Source: Nymphaea colorata
Lineage: Eukaryota; Streptophyta; Magnoliopsida; Nymphaeales; Nymphaeaceae
Assembly (NCBI RefSeq): GCF_008831285.2
Contig: NC_045147.1
Span: 10,535,427 to 10,599,426 of the forward strand
Direction: 5' to 3'
DNA length: 64,000 bases
Below the pieces are notes generated by a model. The model did not search any database. It saw only the letters and a program-made list of their open reading frames with translations, and had not been told where the DNA came from. A program made the position numbers and the translations under genes. This document shows, one piece after another, positions 10,181 to 22,596 of the stretch (positions are counted from its first letter, which is position 1; every line of letters starts with the position of its first letter).

Positions 10181-12507
10181 TATGGTCGCAAGGATCCTCC
10201 TTCTCATCGCAGCGGCCACCTTCATTTTCATCCAGGTCGACTACTATCGTTTGGTATTTTTCTGTCCAGCATCGAATTGTTAATTTGAATGTGAATCTTC
10301 AATTGGAATGTCATTCACTTGGTCCCTTCTCATCATCGTTGTATCTGTTTGGTTGTTTCTGCTGCTTTTAGTTATGGATGCGAATGTGCGAAGGGCCGAT
10401 GAAAACTGAGTTTGAATGATTACTTGTTTCTTTAGATCTTACATTTCCTATTTTACTTCATGATGCGTCGTTCTTGTCAACTGTGAAATGGAGCCTTCTT
10501 ACAAAGTATTCAGGGGATAATTGGTGATCCATTCTGAGAATAATTTGGCAGAGCATAGGACAGAAGCTAGGGTTTTGTTCATTTGATTTGGATTGCATTG
10601 GAATAGCTCAAAGATCTTTTTCACATTCCACATGCTTCAAGTTTTGTGGGTGATCATCGGGGATAGTCATAGAAGTTTTAAAGGAAGCAGACAAGTCACA
10701 AGGTGTCATCTGCATAAGGAGTAGTACTTAACATTTCTTCCGCATGCATTTATCTGGAGCTCTCATTTACTAGTTTACGTGTAGAAATGGCTTTTTTGAA
10801 CGTAGCCAAATAGAGGGGACTTTGAACCCCATCTCTTCTGTGTATTGTTTAACGATACTCCCTTTAAACAGTGTAATCACTGAGCCCGGAATTGGCTCAA
10901 CTCGCCAATGAGGCAAATCCACTACCTGAAAAAAGTCATGAACCAAGGCGCATGATGGTTAATAGGTTAGGTTGTGGTCAAATCATTATAAAGAAACCTC
11001 GATATGATATTGTAAAGAGGTCGTACTTTACTTTATACCAATATATCTCAAACATGTTTCAGACATAGTCAATGTCAAAGAAACTGTTCAAGTGTTTGGT
11101 CTGCATGCATTAGACAATTTTCTTGGTTTTGATTGTGAATTATGTATCTTTATAAGCAAGTTGGTTATAACCAGGCTCAACAATTTTGAAGTTTATCTTC
11201 AATTGTTTTTCAGCTCCGATATATTTTTCAAGAAAACCAGCTTAAGCCTAGCTCTTTTAGGAGCTTATGCTTCCTAGCTTGATATAGAAATGAACAAACT
11301 CAAGCTCATTCAGGACAAGCCTATGCCCTTACTTACTTCCAAAGCGTGAACTTTCCTCCCTAGATGTACACCATGCCTTCAAAAGGAGAAGAAAAGGGCA
11401 ACTTAAGAATAGGAATTAGAAACAAAAGTTCAAGTAAAGCATGGCAGACATAAAACCAGTCCCACAAATTCAAGGAACTACAGATACTTGCGGCATGCAT
11501 TTGTTGAAGATCTACAAAGTAGTAAAAATTATACCAGGAAGTATTTGTGGAAGTTCTTAACAGGAGTCACGAAGTATGAGAAGAGAAACTACAGAAAACC
11601 AAAAACCAATGGTATGTATGTTTGCATGCACTTTTGTTGTGTGTGCATGGTTTTTTTTTTTGGGTGGGGGAGAGAGAGAGGGGGGTTGGTGGACATGGAT
11701 GTGGTATAAACATTTAGTTTAGCAGGATTCCTCCATTAAATCATTGGAACACCTATATGCATTTCATGAATTTTAAAAAGCAATGACTCAAAAAATCCTA
11801 TAGCTTAAAGTTTTAAAATCATGCCTTTTCGTGAAAAATGTGATCCAAGAGTTATTTCGTGGAAAAAAAAAATCTTGCATGCATCTATAGAGTCTGATTT
11901 AGTCAATAGACAAGATACATCAAAAGATAAAACAAATAACAGTTGTCCATATCATATGGAACTGTAGGAGGAACCAAATTTTCTCATGTATAAGTAGATA
12001 TATATGTTTGTGCATTTAGCATGTGTACATACAAGTATGTATGTACATAGAAGGCCCTTAGATTCTGTTATCTACAGAATGCACCCTATAACATCTTGAA
12101 CACCCTGAACCTAATAACTTCCATGTTGGTAGTCTTTCCTTTTCTTACTACATGGATGCAGATTTAGTATCAAGAAAACTTATCAATTCACACTTTACAT
12201 GCTCTAATATGTAATAAAGTTTTATAAGCAGATAAAATTGAACAACTTGAACCTTTTGGGCTTAAAAATCAAATTAATGCATCAAAAAATTTGCATATTA
12301 TGTGTTGGTTCATATGTGCATAGGCATGTTGAATCCCCCCATATAGCTAGATTTATTAATTTTTTTTTTACTTCATATTAATAATAGAATGCATATCTTC
12401 AGGGGAGTGCTCTTCAGAAGTGGAGACCTAATAACTTTGCATGTGCATAAGTGCATTTATGTGCCCACATATATTAATCCATATTTGTTGTAGCTATATT
12501 TTTTTAT
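10181..12507. other. Intergenic sequence without recognised genes
   Basis: No convincing coding frame. The stretch contains AT-rich DNA, a GA/GT-rich run near 11648-11690, a poly-A stretch near 11863 and short direct repeats. Open frames here are short and show no family motifs. It may include decayed leader sequence of the element primed at 10021, but no boundary can be set. Confidence 0.5.
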
Positions 12508-12783
12508 TGTTAGCCTCTCCTCGACTAACAAGCGACACACAGCCGCCCTCCCACTGCAACTCACACACAGCCACACGAAGCCCAGCTTCTCTTACGCCAA
12601 ATAATTCTTCATTAGGGTTTAGTGCCCTTAATCCGAGCTTAAGTACATAGCGCTATGGGTTGGGTTAAGACAGCCTAACTTGACCCGACCCGTGACAGAA
12701 GGAAAAGCTAATTAAAAGCATGCAGACTGAAAATAAAAGCAACAGAAATTAAAATAAATACTGAAATAACTTTGCGCCTAACA
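12508..12783 (-). repeat. gypsy 3' LTR (left)
   Basis: 276 bases, TGTTAG to CTAACA. It contains the shared block TTCATTAGGGTTTAGTGCCC. Its inner edge touches a purine tract on the minus strand (read from plus as ATTTCCTCCCCTTC, 12784-12797), as required at a 3' LTR. Confidence 0.9.
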
Positions 12784-12789
12784 ATTTCC

Positions 12790-15560
12790 TCCCCTTCAAG
12801 AACAGCTTGTCCTCAAGGTGTAAAATCTGGGAATCGGAGGTTAATGTCTTCCGTCTTTTCCCATGTTGTTGTGTCCTTTTCGGTATTGTTCCACTTGGTT
12901 AGCCACTCAACAGACTGTGCCTTGTTTCGGTTGACCATGCGAGTTCCTAGTCTGTGAAAAAGAACAATCTATGTTTGATCTTCGTTGATTAGGTCGAAGA
13001 TGAAGTCTTCGTTGGCTAGTGGTTGGGAGCAAGGCTTGAGTTTTGAAACATGGAAGACGGGATGTATGTTACTGCCCATAGGGAGTAACAGTTCATAGGC
13101 AAGAGGACCCACTCACCTAGTAATGCGAAATTGCCCAATGTATCGGGGAGCGAGCTTGTTGTATCCTCATGGCTGTTTATACTCGGTTGCATGTGTAGGC
13201 CTGTGCAAGTACACCCATTCTCCTACATTGTACTGTTGCTCCTTGTGTCTGCGATTGTACTGGATGACCATACAGTTACATGCCACAACAAGTTGTGCCT
13301 TAAGATCTCTCAAAATAGCATCTTGGCAACAGAGTTGTGTATCAACTGAGTCTTCCCTCGCCGTGTTTGGTTGGTAACGTCGTATATTGGGTGGGGGTCA
13401 TTTGTAGACGGCTTCAAATGGGGTGATCTCGGTGGAGGAGTGCCAACAAGTATTGTATGAAAATTCAGCCCATGATAAATATTCCACCCAAAGTCGAGGC
13501 TGTTGCCCTGCAAAACAGCGAAGATACGTCTCAAGGCATCGATTGACGACCTCCGTTTGGCCATTGGTCTACAGATGGTATGTTGTGCTTAACTAAAGCT
13601 TAGTGCCTTGCAGCTGAAAATATTCCTTCCAGAAGGCACTAATGAAGATAGGGTCCCTGTTGCTGGTTATTGATCGTGGCATGCCATGAAGTTTTCCAAC
13701 GTGTTCTTGAAAGTTTTGGGCCACCATTTTGGTTGTGTAAGGGTGTGAGAAAGGTACGAAGTGAGCATACTTGGATAGACAATCAACCACTACCAGGATA
13801 ACAGATTTTCCTCGAGACGATGGAAGGCCTTCTACGAAATCCAAGGATATATCTTCCCAAATAAGTTCCAGCATTGGGAGAGGTTGAAGAACACCAGCCA
13901 GTTTCATTATCTCATACTTGTTCCTTTGGTGAACATCACAGCTCTGCACGAAAACTTTTATGGTGCGCTTCATTTCGGGCCAATAAAAAGTGGGGTGTAA
14001 CAATCGGTACGTGCCCTCCACTCCCCCATGACCCGCCGTTTTCTCATTGTGGTAATGTTGAATGAAGGAGTGAGTCAGAAAAGTGTCTGGTGGATTAAAT
14101 ATGCGCCCACTGCGATACAAATATGGTGGCCTCCATTCGTACCCATACACCTTCAGAGGGTTGGCTTATAACTGTTCCTTGATTTTTTTGACAGATGTTG
14201 CCTCCTTCTGCGTGTTCTGAATCTCCTCCTACAAGTGAGCCTGCACCTGTGAAATAGAAAACCAGCTACTGACCTGTGACTCGAAGGCTCTGGACAGTCC
14301 ATCCGCAGCTGCATTCTCCTTCCCCTTGCAATAGCAGACTTTGAAATCAAAACTCATTAGTTTAAGTATCCATTTGTGGAGCGTCGGCGATAACGATGGC
14401 TGTTGGAGGCAATGCTTGAGGCTGCAATGATCAATCAAGACTACGAACTGGTGCCCCATAAGATAGTGTTTCCACTTTAACATGACAAGAACTATGGCTA
14501 TCAACTCTCGTTCATAGGTGGACTTACCCGTGAATGCCGGACCCATTGCCCTGCTGAAATATGCAATTGGGTGTTGGCTTTGGCTAAGCACGGTGCCCAT
14601 CCCCAAATTTGATGCATCTGATTCGACGATAAAAGGGAGTGGAAAATTAGGCATCTGTAAGACCGGGGCCGCTGTCACTCCTTTCTTAAGTTGTTGGAAC
14701 ACTTGTTCTGCCTGAGTACTCCATGCGAATTTGCCCTTCTTTGTTCATCTAACAAATCTTCAACGATAGGTATCAGATACATGTTCTTGATAGTGATGGC
14801 GTTCAGCGCACGATAGTCCACACAGAATCACCAAATGCCATCTTTCTTTTTAACCAATAGAGTTGGTGAGGCAAAATGACTATGGCTAGGTTGGATGATA
14901 CATGTTTTCAGCATTTCTTGTACCAGCTGCTCGAGCGTTTCTCGTTGCACTCAGCCATAGCGATATGGGCGGGACTTTACGGTTTCTGCCCCTGGATGCA
15001 ACTCTATGCGGGTGATTGTAACCTCGCTCAGGTGGCAACGTCTGGTGTGTGCTAAAAACATGTTCGAACTCATGTAGTAATTGCTGCAGTGCTCTTTGAT
15101 ACACCTTGGAGCCCCACTAGCTTTCTGCTTCGACGACTGCCGGTAGTTGGGTTGAGAGAAGAAGGAAGGAGGCCGTGGGGCCCTTCATCAGACATGCGGC
15201 TGGGACTTCCAAACAAGGGTGCTGCGGGCTCACTTCGAGGGTAAACGTTTCATTCATGGGTCCTGTAAATTGCATCTTCATGCCCACGAAATCCCATATT
15301 ACTTCTCTCAACTCGCGCAACCAATGGATGCCCAACACCAAGTCTGCTCCGCCATGGCGAGAATATATAGCTGTACTGGAAATTGAAGACCTTGGATTTC
15401 CAATTTTTCCAATTGGCATTTCCCACGACACTTCAATGTACTTCCGTCCCCGACCACCACGTCTAAGGCTGGCTGAGCCTCCATGCCGCACCCAAGAGCT
15501 CAGGCAGACTTCTCACAAATGAAATTGTGAGTCGAGCCAGTGTTAATCAACACGCTTACC
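12790..15560 (-). pseudogene. gypsy pol remnant: protease, truncated RT, RNase H, integrase, chromodomain
   Basis: Read right to left. Protease: NTGSTHNFIC near 15515-15545, then ADLVLGIHWLRELREVIWDF (15290-15350). RT: only the start survives (KKDGIWWFCVDYRALNAIT near 14810-14860, then PIVEDLLDE near 14755). It then joins abruptly to the RT/RNase H border (KKGKFAWSTQAEQVFQQLKK), so the palm with its catalytic YxDD is missing. RNase H: FIVESDASNLGMG and STYERELIAIVLVMLKWKHY (14229-14702). Integrase: an H-H-C-C finger (HYHNEKTAGHGG ... CDVHQRN), LDFVEGLPSS, and SNRDPIF (13593-14150); the third acidic position falls in NGQTEVVNRCLETYL (about 13540). The tail has HPVFHVSKLKP (about 13050) and a chromodomain-like WLTKWNNTEKDTTTWE (about 12850-12900). 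Several stops and shifts; not functional. Confidence 0.88.
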
Positions 15561-15729
15561 GGTTGCCCTCACAACTTTCCCTCCACACGCATCAGGTGCG
15601 GAACCTCATCGTCAGCCAGGGCATGCAACGAGATTTCTAGGGTTGTCCCTTCCCCAACAACGTCTAGTTCAGCAGTTAAAGGAGAGACCTCGTCGACATC
15701 TAGTGGTTCGTCGCCTTCCTCCATGAGGT

Positions 15730-16724
15730 ACATGTGCAGTCGCTTGTAGTTATGCCCTGGTACCTAGGGGCAATCACAGTGAAAACAAATGCCCTGCCGC
15801 CTCTTCTCTTGGTTTGCTCGGGCGTCAAATGTCTCACGACTTGGCGGGCACATTTCCTTTCTGGTTTCTCCCTGCGACATACGGAGCAACTTCAGATTTC
15901 AGCATCTAGCATGGGCTGCCCTTCGCGTCTGACCAATTCCTGCTGATGGTGCCTTGACTGGTTACTTGCAGTTGCTTGTTTTTCTCCTCAACCAGGTGGG
16001 CAAGTTCGAAGCAGTCCAATAAGGTTCATGGTTTTATACCTTGGACTTTGATACGTATTTAATCCCTGAGTCCTCTGACAAAGGCTCCGATGAAAGCCTC
16101 AATGGGCCATCCAAGCACCATATTGGTCAATGCTTCAAAATTTTCTTGGTACTTCACCATCGTACCCGTTTGTTGTATACGTGACAACTCCACATTATAA
16201 TCAAGATATGCAGATGGACCGAAGCGGGATGTGATCTCCCTGACTAACATTTTCCAATCAGGTTTTCCTTGGTGTGATACCAGTCAGCAGTACCAACGTA
16301 TCGTAGCACCCTCAAAATACACCGCCGCTTGGTTCGCCCATGATCCCTTGGCAATCGAAGTATTGTCCGGCGCAAAAAACCCAACTCACTGGTCATCCCC
16401 TGAAAATCTCAGAAAGTCCAACTTCGTGGGATGCCACGCTGCAACTCCTATGTTGTTCGGCCAGCCATGTTCCCCGCACTCATCAGACTGAGTCTGGTCA
16501 GAACTAGGTGAGTGTTGTTGAGAACCCTGCCATAGGCTTTCACGTAAAAGTGCCGACAACACCTGCTGCTTGGCCATCATGGCTTCCAATCATGCGTCCA
16601 CTGCATTCAGCCGTTGGTCCATCCCATGCATCCGTCCTTCCAGGCCGCCGAGTGCCGCTGCCATCTGATTTCAATGTTATTCCACTGCTGCGATTGCATC
16701 CCTTGCTGTGATCCTTTCTGCCAT
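15730..16724 (-). pseudogene. gypsy gag remnant
   Basis: Starts near ATG 16724 (minus), about 20 bases inside the 5' LTR (MAERITARDA), and is soon interrupted by stops. Recognisable later blocks: KLDFLRFSGDDQ (16386-16430), AAVYFEGATIRWYW near 16300, and ITSRFGPSAYLDYNVELSRI then YQENFEALTNMVLGWPIEAF (16059-16250), the usual gypsy capsid region. A degenerate zinc knuckle (CFHCDCP, stop, PGHNYK) follows near 15740-15790. At least four in-frame stops. Confidence 0.8.
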
Positions 16725-16746
16725 GGTCGCCGAAGCTTTGATACCT

Positions 16747-17022
16747 TGTTAGCCTCTCATCGACTAACGAGCGACACACAACCGCCCTCCTGCTGCAACT
16801 CACACACAGCCACACGAAGCCCAACTTCTCTTACGCCAAATAATTCTTCATTAGGGTTTAGTGCCCTTAATCTGAGCTTAAGTACATAGCGTAATGGGTT
16901 GGGTTAAAACAGCCTAACTTGACCCGACCTGTGACAAAAGGAAAAGCTAATTAGAAGCACGCAGACTGAAAATAAAAGCAACAAAAAATTTAAAAAATAC
17001 TGAAATAACTTTGCGCCTAACA
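16747..17022 (-). repeat. gypsy 5' LTR (right)
   Basis: 276 bases, TGTTAG to CTAACA, same length as the left LTR. On the minus strand it is followed almost at once by AGGTATCAAAGC, close to the initiator-Met primer site. Differs from the left LTR by roughly 19 substitutions counted by eye. Confidence 0.9.
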
Positions 17023-17888
17023 TTGATACATCCATATTATTGCCAAATGTGGCGAATGACCAAAAAGGACTCTTCGTGAAGAGATACTAAAAAGATAGAA
17101 AATTATCCGGCCTGCATTTTCTCTCTAGAAAGAAGGCAGTCTACTATATTTTCCATACCTTTTACCCCTACATGCAATTGTACACACAAAAAATGTGAAA
17201 TACAACATGATGGGTGTAATTATAGAACTTTTTATGGACATGGAAAAATATGCTTATTGTACTCAATGAAGGAAAGAATGAATGACTAAATATTATCTCT
17301 AATATACACTGGATTCAGGAAATTTAATTTCATAATAAAAATAAATTCTGATAAGGAGAAACTAGGACTATTTGTTGGATTTGATGAACTTTTTAATTTA
17401 TTTCTTTTAGATATATTTATTTGTTTGGGTGGATTCCTTAGTAAGACAATTTTTCTTTCCGAAAGTTATGTTGCTAAACATGCCATCTCAATCTTCTGTC
17501 TTACGAATGCCAAAATGCTGAAAGTCTACATCCGCAATCTTATGATTTTCAAATCCATGGCCATGGTAAATCTAGAACTATAGGATGTGTAACAAAGATG
17601 AATGAAATAATTAAATCTTGGAAATGCTTATTTCTTAATTTGAGTTGTAACAATGATTTTCTTACTTCACTGCAGATGCGTCTTTGGAGCATGTTCTTGT
17701 TCATGTGATGAAGACAGCTTCTGCTTGTAGATCATGCGAGATACATAGACTTAGTTAATTCTTTATGCTTACTGAACTTTGATATGCACTATGTCTTCTG
17801 TGGCTTGGTGATGAAGTAAGAAGATTTTTGAACAGCATAACCTTAAAAGAAGCATCTTTTGCTTACATTTTTTCATCTACCATAAGTC
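17023..17888. other. Intergenic spacer between two retroelements
   Basis: AT-rich sequence with no convincing coding frame or structural RNA. It ends in the TTTAT target copy (17889-17893) of the next copia element. Confidence 0.5.
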
Positions 17889-17893
17889 TTTAT

Positions 17894-18290
17894 TGTTGGA
17901 GCTTTGCTAGAAATCTAGATAGCGCACAAACGAAAAATGCAGAAATCGAAAAACAAACATTCATGATTCATGTGTTTCAGAGGGCGGAAGAAGAACCTGT
18001 AGAGGCGACCGCCGACTGAATGTCGACGGCTGTGGGAAGAACGGCTACAGTCCCCATAGAGTCGTTCCCCTGCGGAGGTAGCGGCGGCGGCAATGAGTTT
18101 CTCTCCTCAGCCATAGCAGCCCAGTGATGGGGACAGGCAATTCACGTATGGCTAAGGGGACCGATTACCCAGACGGTAAAAACTTGATGTGTCCCACACC
18201 ATCACAAGACACGAGTATTTATACTTAAGGGTTCGATACAGATATGGACCCGTATCGACGCAGGACTATCCAGATGGGGAAATCCTAACA
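17894..18290 (-). repeat. copia 3' LTR (left)
   Basis: 397 bases. Its inner border is next to the purine tract, seen on the plus strand as ATCTCCCACT (18291-18300). An AT box (TATTTATACTTAAGG) lies near 18214-18228. Confidence 0.92.
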
Positions 18291-18490
18291 ATCTCCCACT
18301 AGTCCAAGTCGATATCAAGGGTAAATAAAATGAATGGATTAGCCTTAAAATCCATTCCAAGGTCCCACCTTGTTGTCTTACAAAACTTCTCAACAAACAA
18401 ATGAGAATATCAAATAAATAGACAACAAACTTAATGAGAATCAACAAACTGTATGTGATCACATTCATAAATGTTTGCATAATAGTGTGT

Positions 18491-20419
18491 TTACATTGAA
18501 CTACACAAACTCATCCTCTTAACATGTTCAAAGAATATACCAGATGCTAGCGCTTTAGTAAGAGGATCTGCAACCATATTTGTAGTCCCAATGTGTTGAA
18601 TACACACTAGTTGATTCTCTGTCCTTTCCTTAACAACAAAATACTTAAGTTCCATATGCTTACAAGAAGTAGTACTTTTGTTGTTGTTGGAAAAGGACAC
18701 TGCAGCTTCATTATCACAGTGAACCTTAAGTGGTCTATCAATAGATTCCACTATCTTGAGCTGTGAAATGAAGTTCTTTATCCAAATTGCATGTGATGTA
18801 GTCTCATATAATGCAATGAATTCTGCTTCCATGGTGTGAGCAGCAGTCACAGTCTGCTTTTTGCTCCCCCGTGAGATGACACCTCCTGATAGAAGGAAAA
18901 CAAAACCAGTAGTAGTAGACTTTCTACTATCGGTACATCCTCCAAGATCGGCATCAGAATAGCCAATCACTTCTAAATGGTCTACCTTGCGATATGTCAA
19001 CATGTAATCTTTTGTCCCTTGCAAGTACCGCATGACTCTCTTTACGGCCTTCCAATGTGTCATGCCTGGATTAGATTGAAATCTACCAAGCATGCCAACA
19101 GCAAAGGAAATGTCAGGCCTAGTACAAATATGTGCATACTGCAAGCTGCCAACCGCAGATACATATGGAATGTTGATCATTTGTGCCTTTTCAAATTCGT
19201 CCTTTTGACAATCATTTAGGCTCAATTTATCCCCTTTAGCTATGGGTGCCGAAATAGGAGAACAATTCTCCATCTCATATCTCTTAAGAACTTTATTGAT
19301 GTATGCTGATTGAGAGAGACTTAAAACACATTTAGATTTGTCTCGACGAATCTCAATGCCGAGAACAAATGAAGCCTCACCCATGTCCTTCATCTCAAAA
19401 TGAGATGCGAGAAAATGTTTGGTTTCTGTTAGCAATTGAAGATCATTTGAAGCAAGCAAAATGTCATCCACATATAAAGTCAAAATTATGAACTTACTCC
19501 CACACGTCTTAAGATACACACATCGATCAATGATGTTTTCTGTAAACCCAAAAGTCGTAATGACTTCGGGAAACTTAATGTACCATTGACGTGATGCATG
19601 TTGAAGTCCATAAATCGCTTTATTAAGCTTGCAAACCAAATGATCTTTACCACTCTCAGAAAACCCTTGAGGTTGATCCATATATACCTCTTCATCCAAA
19701 TCACCATTCAAGAAAGCCGTTTTCACATCCATCTGATGTAGCTCTAAGTCAAAATGAGCTACAAGTGCAAGGACAATCCTCATTGACTCTTTAGCAGAGA
19801 CAGGTGAATATATCTCATTATAGTCAATGCCCTCCATTTGTGTGAATCCTTTAGCAACCAATCTTGCCTTGTATCTCTCTATGTTGCCTTTAGAGTCTCT
19901 CTTGGTCTTATAGACCCATTTACACCCTACGGGCTTTACTCCTTCAGGTAACGACACAAGGCTCCATGTCTGGTTTTTAGCCATAGAGTTAAGCTCTTCT
20001 TTCATGGCATTAATCCAGTGCCTATATTGTTTGCTTTCAACGGCTTCAATGAATGTGAAAGGATCATCATCAACGTCTATGAAATCACTAGGTTCTTGTA
20101 GGTATACCACATAGTCTGATGATATGGCAGTTCTCCTAGCCCTTGCAGATCTACAAACAGGTAATTGATCATTTTCAATTTGTATGTCTACATCTTGTTC
20201 GTGTTCATCAGTATGATCTACACTTAATTCATCTGTATCTGATGCATTGCTTGTATGATTTGCATTCATGTCATCCTGGGAGACAACATAATCATACACA
20301 TTTATATTCTCTTTATCAGGTCTACTTTCAGTATCCTGTATTTCTTCAAAATTGAGGTTTTGTAATGCATCTAACCCAAATGAGCCATCTTCCAGGAACT
20401 TAGCCTTATCTGTTTCCAC
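18491..20419 (-). pseudogene. copia pol, RT and RNase H part (long open frame)
   Basis: About 640 uninterrupted codons. RT blocks in order: WINAMKEELNSMAKNQTWSL, PVGCKWVYKTKRDSKGNIER, YKARLVAKGFTQMEGIDYNE, MDVKTAFLNGDLDEEVYMDQ, YGLQHASRQW (usually YGLKQ...) and LYVDDILLAS with the catalytic Asp pair. RNase H shows HTMEAEFIALYETTSHAIWI, HCDNEAAVSFSNN and GTTNMVADPLTKAL. It ends at a normal stop near the 3' LTR. The frame was once joined to the protease/integrase frame to its right; a one-base loss near 20520 separates them, so this is the distal half of a single polyprotein. All RT and RNase H catalytic residues I can recognise are present. Confidence 0.92.
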
Positions 20420-20517
20420 GATATGTGGTATATGAGATGGACAATAAAACCTATAGTCTTTCGATCTTTCTGGATAACTAATAAAGAAACCACTGGTTGT
20501 TCTAGGATCAAAGGCTT

Positions 20518-21738
20518 TTATGTAGGGTTATACAATTTAGCTTCAGCAGGACATCCCCATATGTGCATATAAGAAAGAGAAGGTTTCCTACCTGTCCATA
20601 ACTCGTAAGGAGTTGTGCGAACAGCCTTAGTAGGAACCCTATTCTGAATATGCACTGCTGTTCTGAGAGCTTCACCCCACAAAGTTAGAGGGAGAGTAGA
20701 GTAATTTAACATAGCTCGAACCATTTCTTTAAGCGTACGATTTCTTCTTTCAGCAACACCATTTTGGTAGGCGCTGCCTGGCATAGTGTATTGAGGCACA
20801 ATGCCTTCTTCCTTAAGAAATCGCGCTAATGGTCCCTCCCTTTGTCCCATCTCAGTGAACCTACCATAATATTCACCACCTCTATCAGATCTGACTATCT
20901 TGATAACCTCACCGGTTTGTTTCTCTACTTCTTTCTTATAGTCTTTGAAAACTTGACACACATCGGATTTTTCAAAGATTAAATAGAGATACAAATACCG
21001 AGAATAATAATCTATAAAGGTGACAAAATACTTTTCGCCTGTGTAACAAGGAGGAAAAGGTCCACAAACGTCTGTGTGAACAATTCCTAACTTTTCAGTA
21101 CATCGCTCGACACCTTCTTTATATATGTTAGTTTGCTTTGCCTTTAAGCAATCTACACATATGTCGTTATCTGTAAAATCAAGAGATCGTAAGATCCCTT
21201 CATTTAGGAGTCTCCTTATTCTCTTTTCAAAGATATGACCCAAACGGTGGTACCATAGCATGTATGAATCATCCTTTATGGTATTACGCTTATTGCCAAT
21301 TATATTATGGCTAGAAACCAACGATTCAAGAGATTGGATCTTCACATTCAACTTGTATAAACCATCACACAAAATAGCAGAACCAATTTCAACAAGATCT
21401 TTATAAATCAACATCTTTGAGTTTTCAAACTTTAAACAGAAATCAAATTTGTCCAGTCTTGATACAGAAATTAAGTTTCTACTATATGATGAAACAAAGA
21501 AAACATCATGAAAATCCAAAACAAAGCCAGTATCAAGCCTAATCTGGCATTCTCCTACAGCCTTCACATGTGAGCACATTTTGTTTCCTGAGAAAATGCT
21601 CCACTCATGTAGTGTTGGTTCCCTTTTGCTCAAAAAGTCCTGTAAATTATTGGCAATATGCACAGTAGCACCAGAGTCAATCCACCAGCTATTAATAGAA
21701 ACATGTAACATATTACTTTCAAGTGAAACAAATGACAT
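20518..21738 (-). pseudogene. copia pol, protease and integrase part
   Basis: 406 codons in one frame. Protease: [14 protein letters not shown] near 21660-21700. Pre-integrase: [20 protein letters not shown]. Integrase acidic triad: [21 protein letters not shown] and [19 protein letters not shown] (D, D, E all present). The end reads [11 protein letters not shown] and then TAA. The expected continuation (K-A-F-D-P-R-T-T-S-G-F-F) is present in another frame immediately after, so the TAA results from a single-base loss near 20520-20525, not a natural end. The frame is open upstream into the gag zinc knuckle. Confidence 0.92.
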
Positions 21739-22596
21739 GTTACCTTTCTTCTCTAACCAATTCTTGTACTTGATGCAGTCTGACTTCTTATGCCCTTTTT
21801 TCTTGCAAAAGAAACACTTTATAAGGGCTAAGTTAGTCTGCGCAGTTTGAGAAGCAGTTTGTCATGTTGACTTCTTCTTGGCACTCCTTTTCATTGAACT
21901 TTTCTTTATGCCAACTTTACCAGCCCCAGAGTGAGAAACCATATGTGCACTTTGCAACTTCTCACCCTTCATTCTTTCCTCCTCTTCAACACACTTGGAC
22001 ATCAATTCATTGAATGTCTATTCAGTATTATGTGTGTTGTAACTGATCTTGAAAGGAGTATATTCAGCTGGTAAATAGGTCAAAGTAAAGAATACCAAGA
22101 ATGATTCAGAAATAGTCAACTTCATGTCATTCAATTGAGAAGCAATGTTCTTCATCTCTAACATATGCTGGCGAATGTTACCCCCTCCTTGATATTTCAT
22201 AGATATTAACTTTGACATTAGGGTACTGGCTCTGGCTTTATGAGAACTAACAAACTGAGCCTCAACTGCATCCAAAAACTCTCTCACCGATTTACAAGGT
22301 GGGATAGCACCACGTATGTTCTTAGCGACCCTTGATTGCAAAAGCAACAAGCTTAGTCGGTTAGAACGCTCCAACTTGTCAAAATACACTATTTCATTAT
22401 GTGTACTTTCTGGTGTAAGAGGTGGTGGCTCAGGTCGCCTCAAAGCCATATCCAGATCCATATACCCCAATGTAAACACAACATTTTCTTTCCATTCAGC
22501 ATAATTCGAATCATCAAGTAAAGAGATAGAATTTGAGCCATTAAAATAAATAGATCCAGGCACTGCAGACGACAAAAGACATTCATAAGTTGACAT
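21739..22596 (-). pseudogene. copia gag with zinc knuckle and two in-frame stops
   Basis: Begins at ATG 22596 (MSTYECLLSSAVPG). The N-terminal SISLLDDSNYAEWKENVVFT is a typical copia gag opening; the UBN2-like core SREFLDAVEAQF-type stretch follows (SVREFLDAVEAQFVSSHKAR). A TAG at 22018-22020 interrupts just before TFNELMSKCVEEEERMK. A second stop (TGA) lies near 21862. After it the CCHC knuckle [14 protein letters not shown] is intact at 21775-21816, and the frame runs into the protease. The first stop probably replaces a Trp codon. Confidence 0.88.

Larger units (their letters stand above)
12508..17022 (-). mobile_element. Ty3/gypsy chromovirus-type LTR retrotransposon, internally deleted
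   Basis: Two 276-bp LTRs (12508-12783 and 16747-17022) share TGTTAG...CTAACA ends. The element reads right to left: 5' LTR at 16747-17022, then a primer site resembling the initiator-Met type (AGGTATCAAAGC read on the minus strand), gag, protease, RT remnant, RNase H, integrase with HHCC, a chromodomain-like tail, a purine tract (GAAGGGGAGGAAAT) and the 3' LTR. Flanks are TTTAT on the left and TTGAT on the right, a probable 5-bp target duplication with one change. By eye the LTRs differ at about 19 of 276 positions, so this insertion is older than the copia element next to it. Order PR-RT-RH-IN plus chromodomain defines gypsy chromoviruses. Confidence 0.9.
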
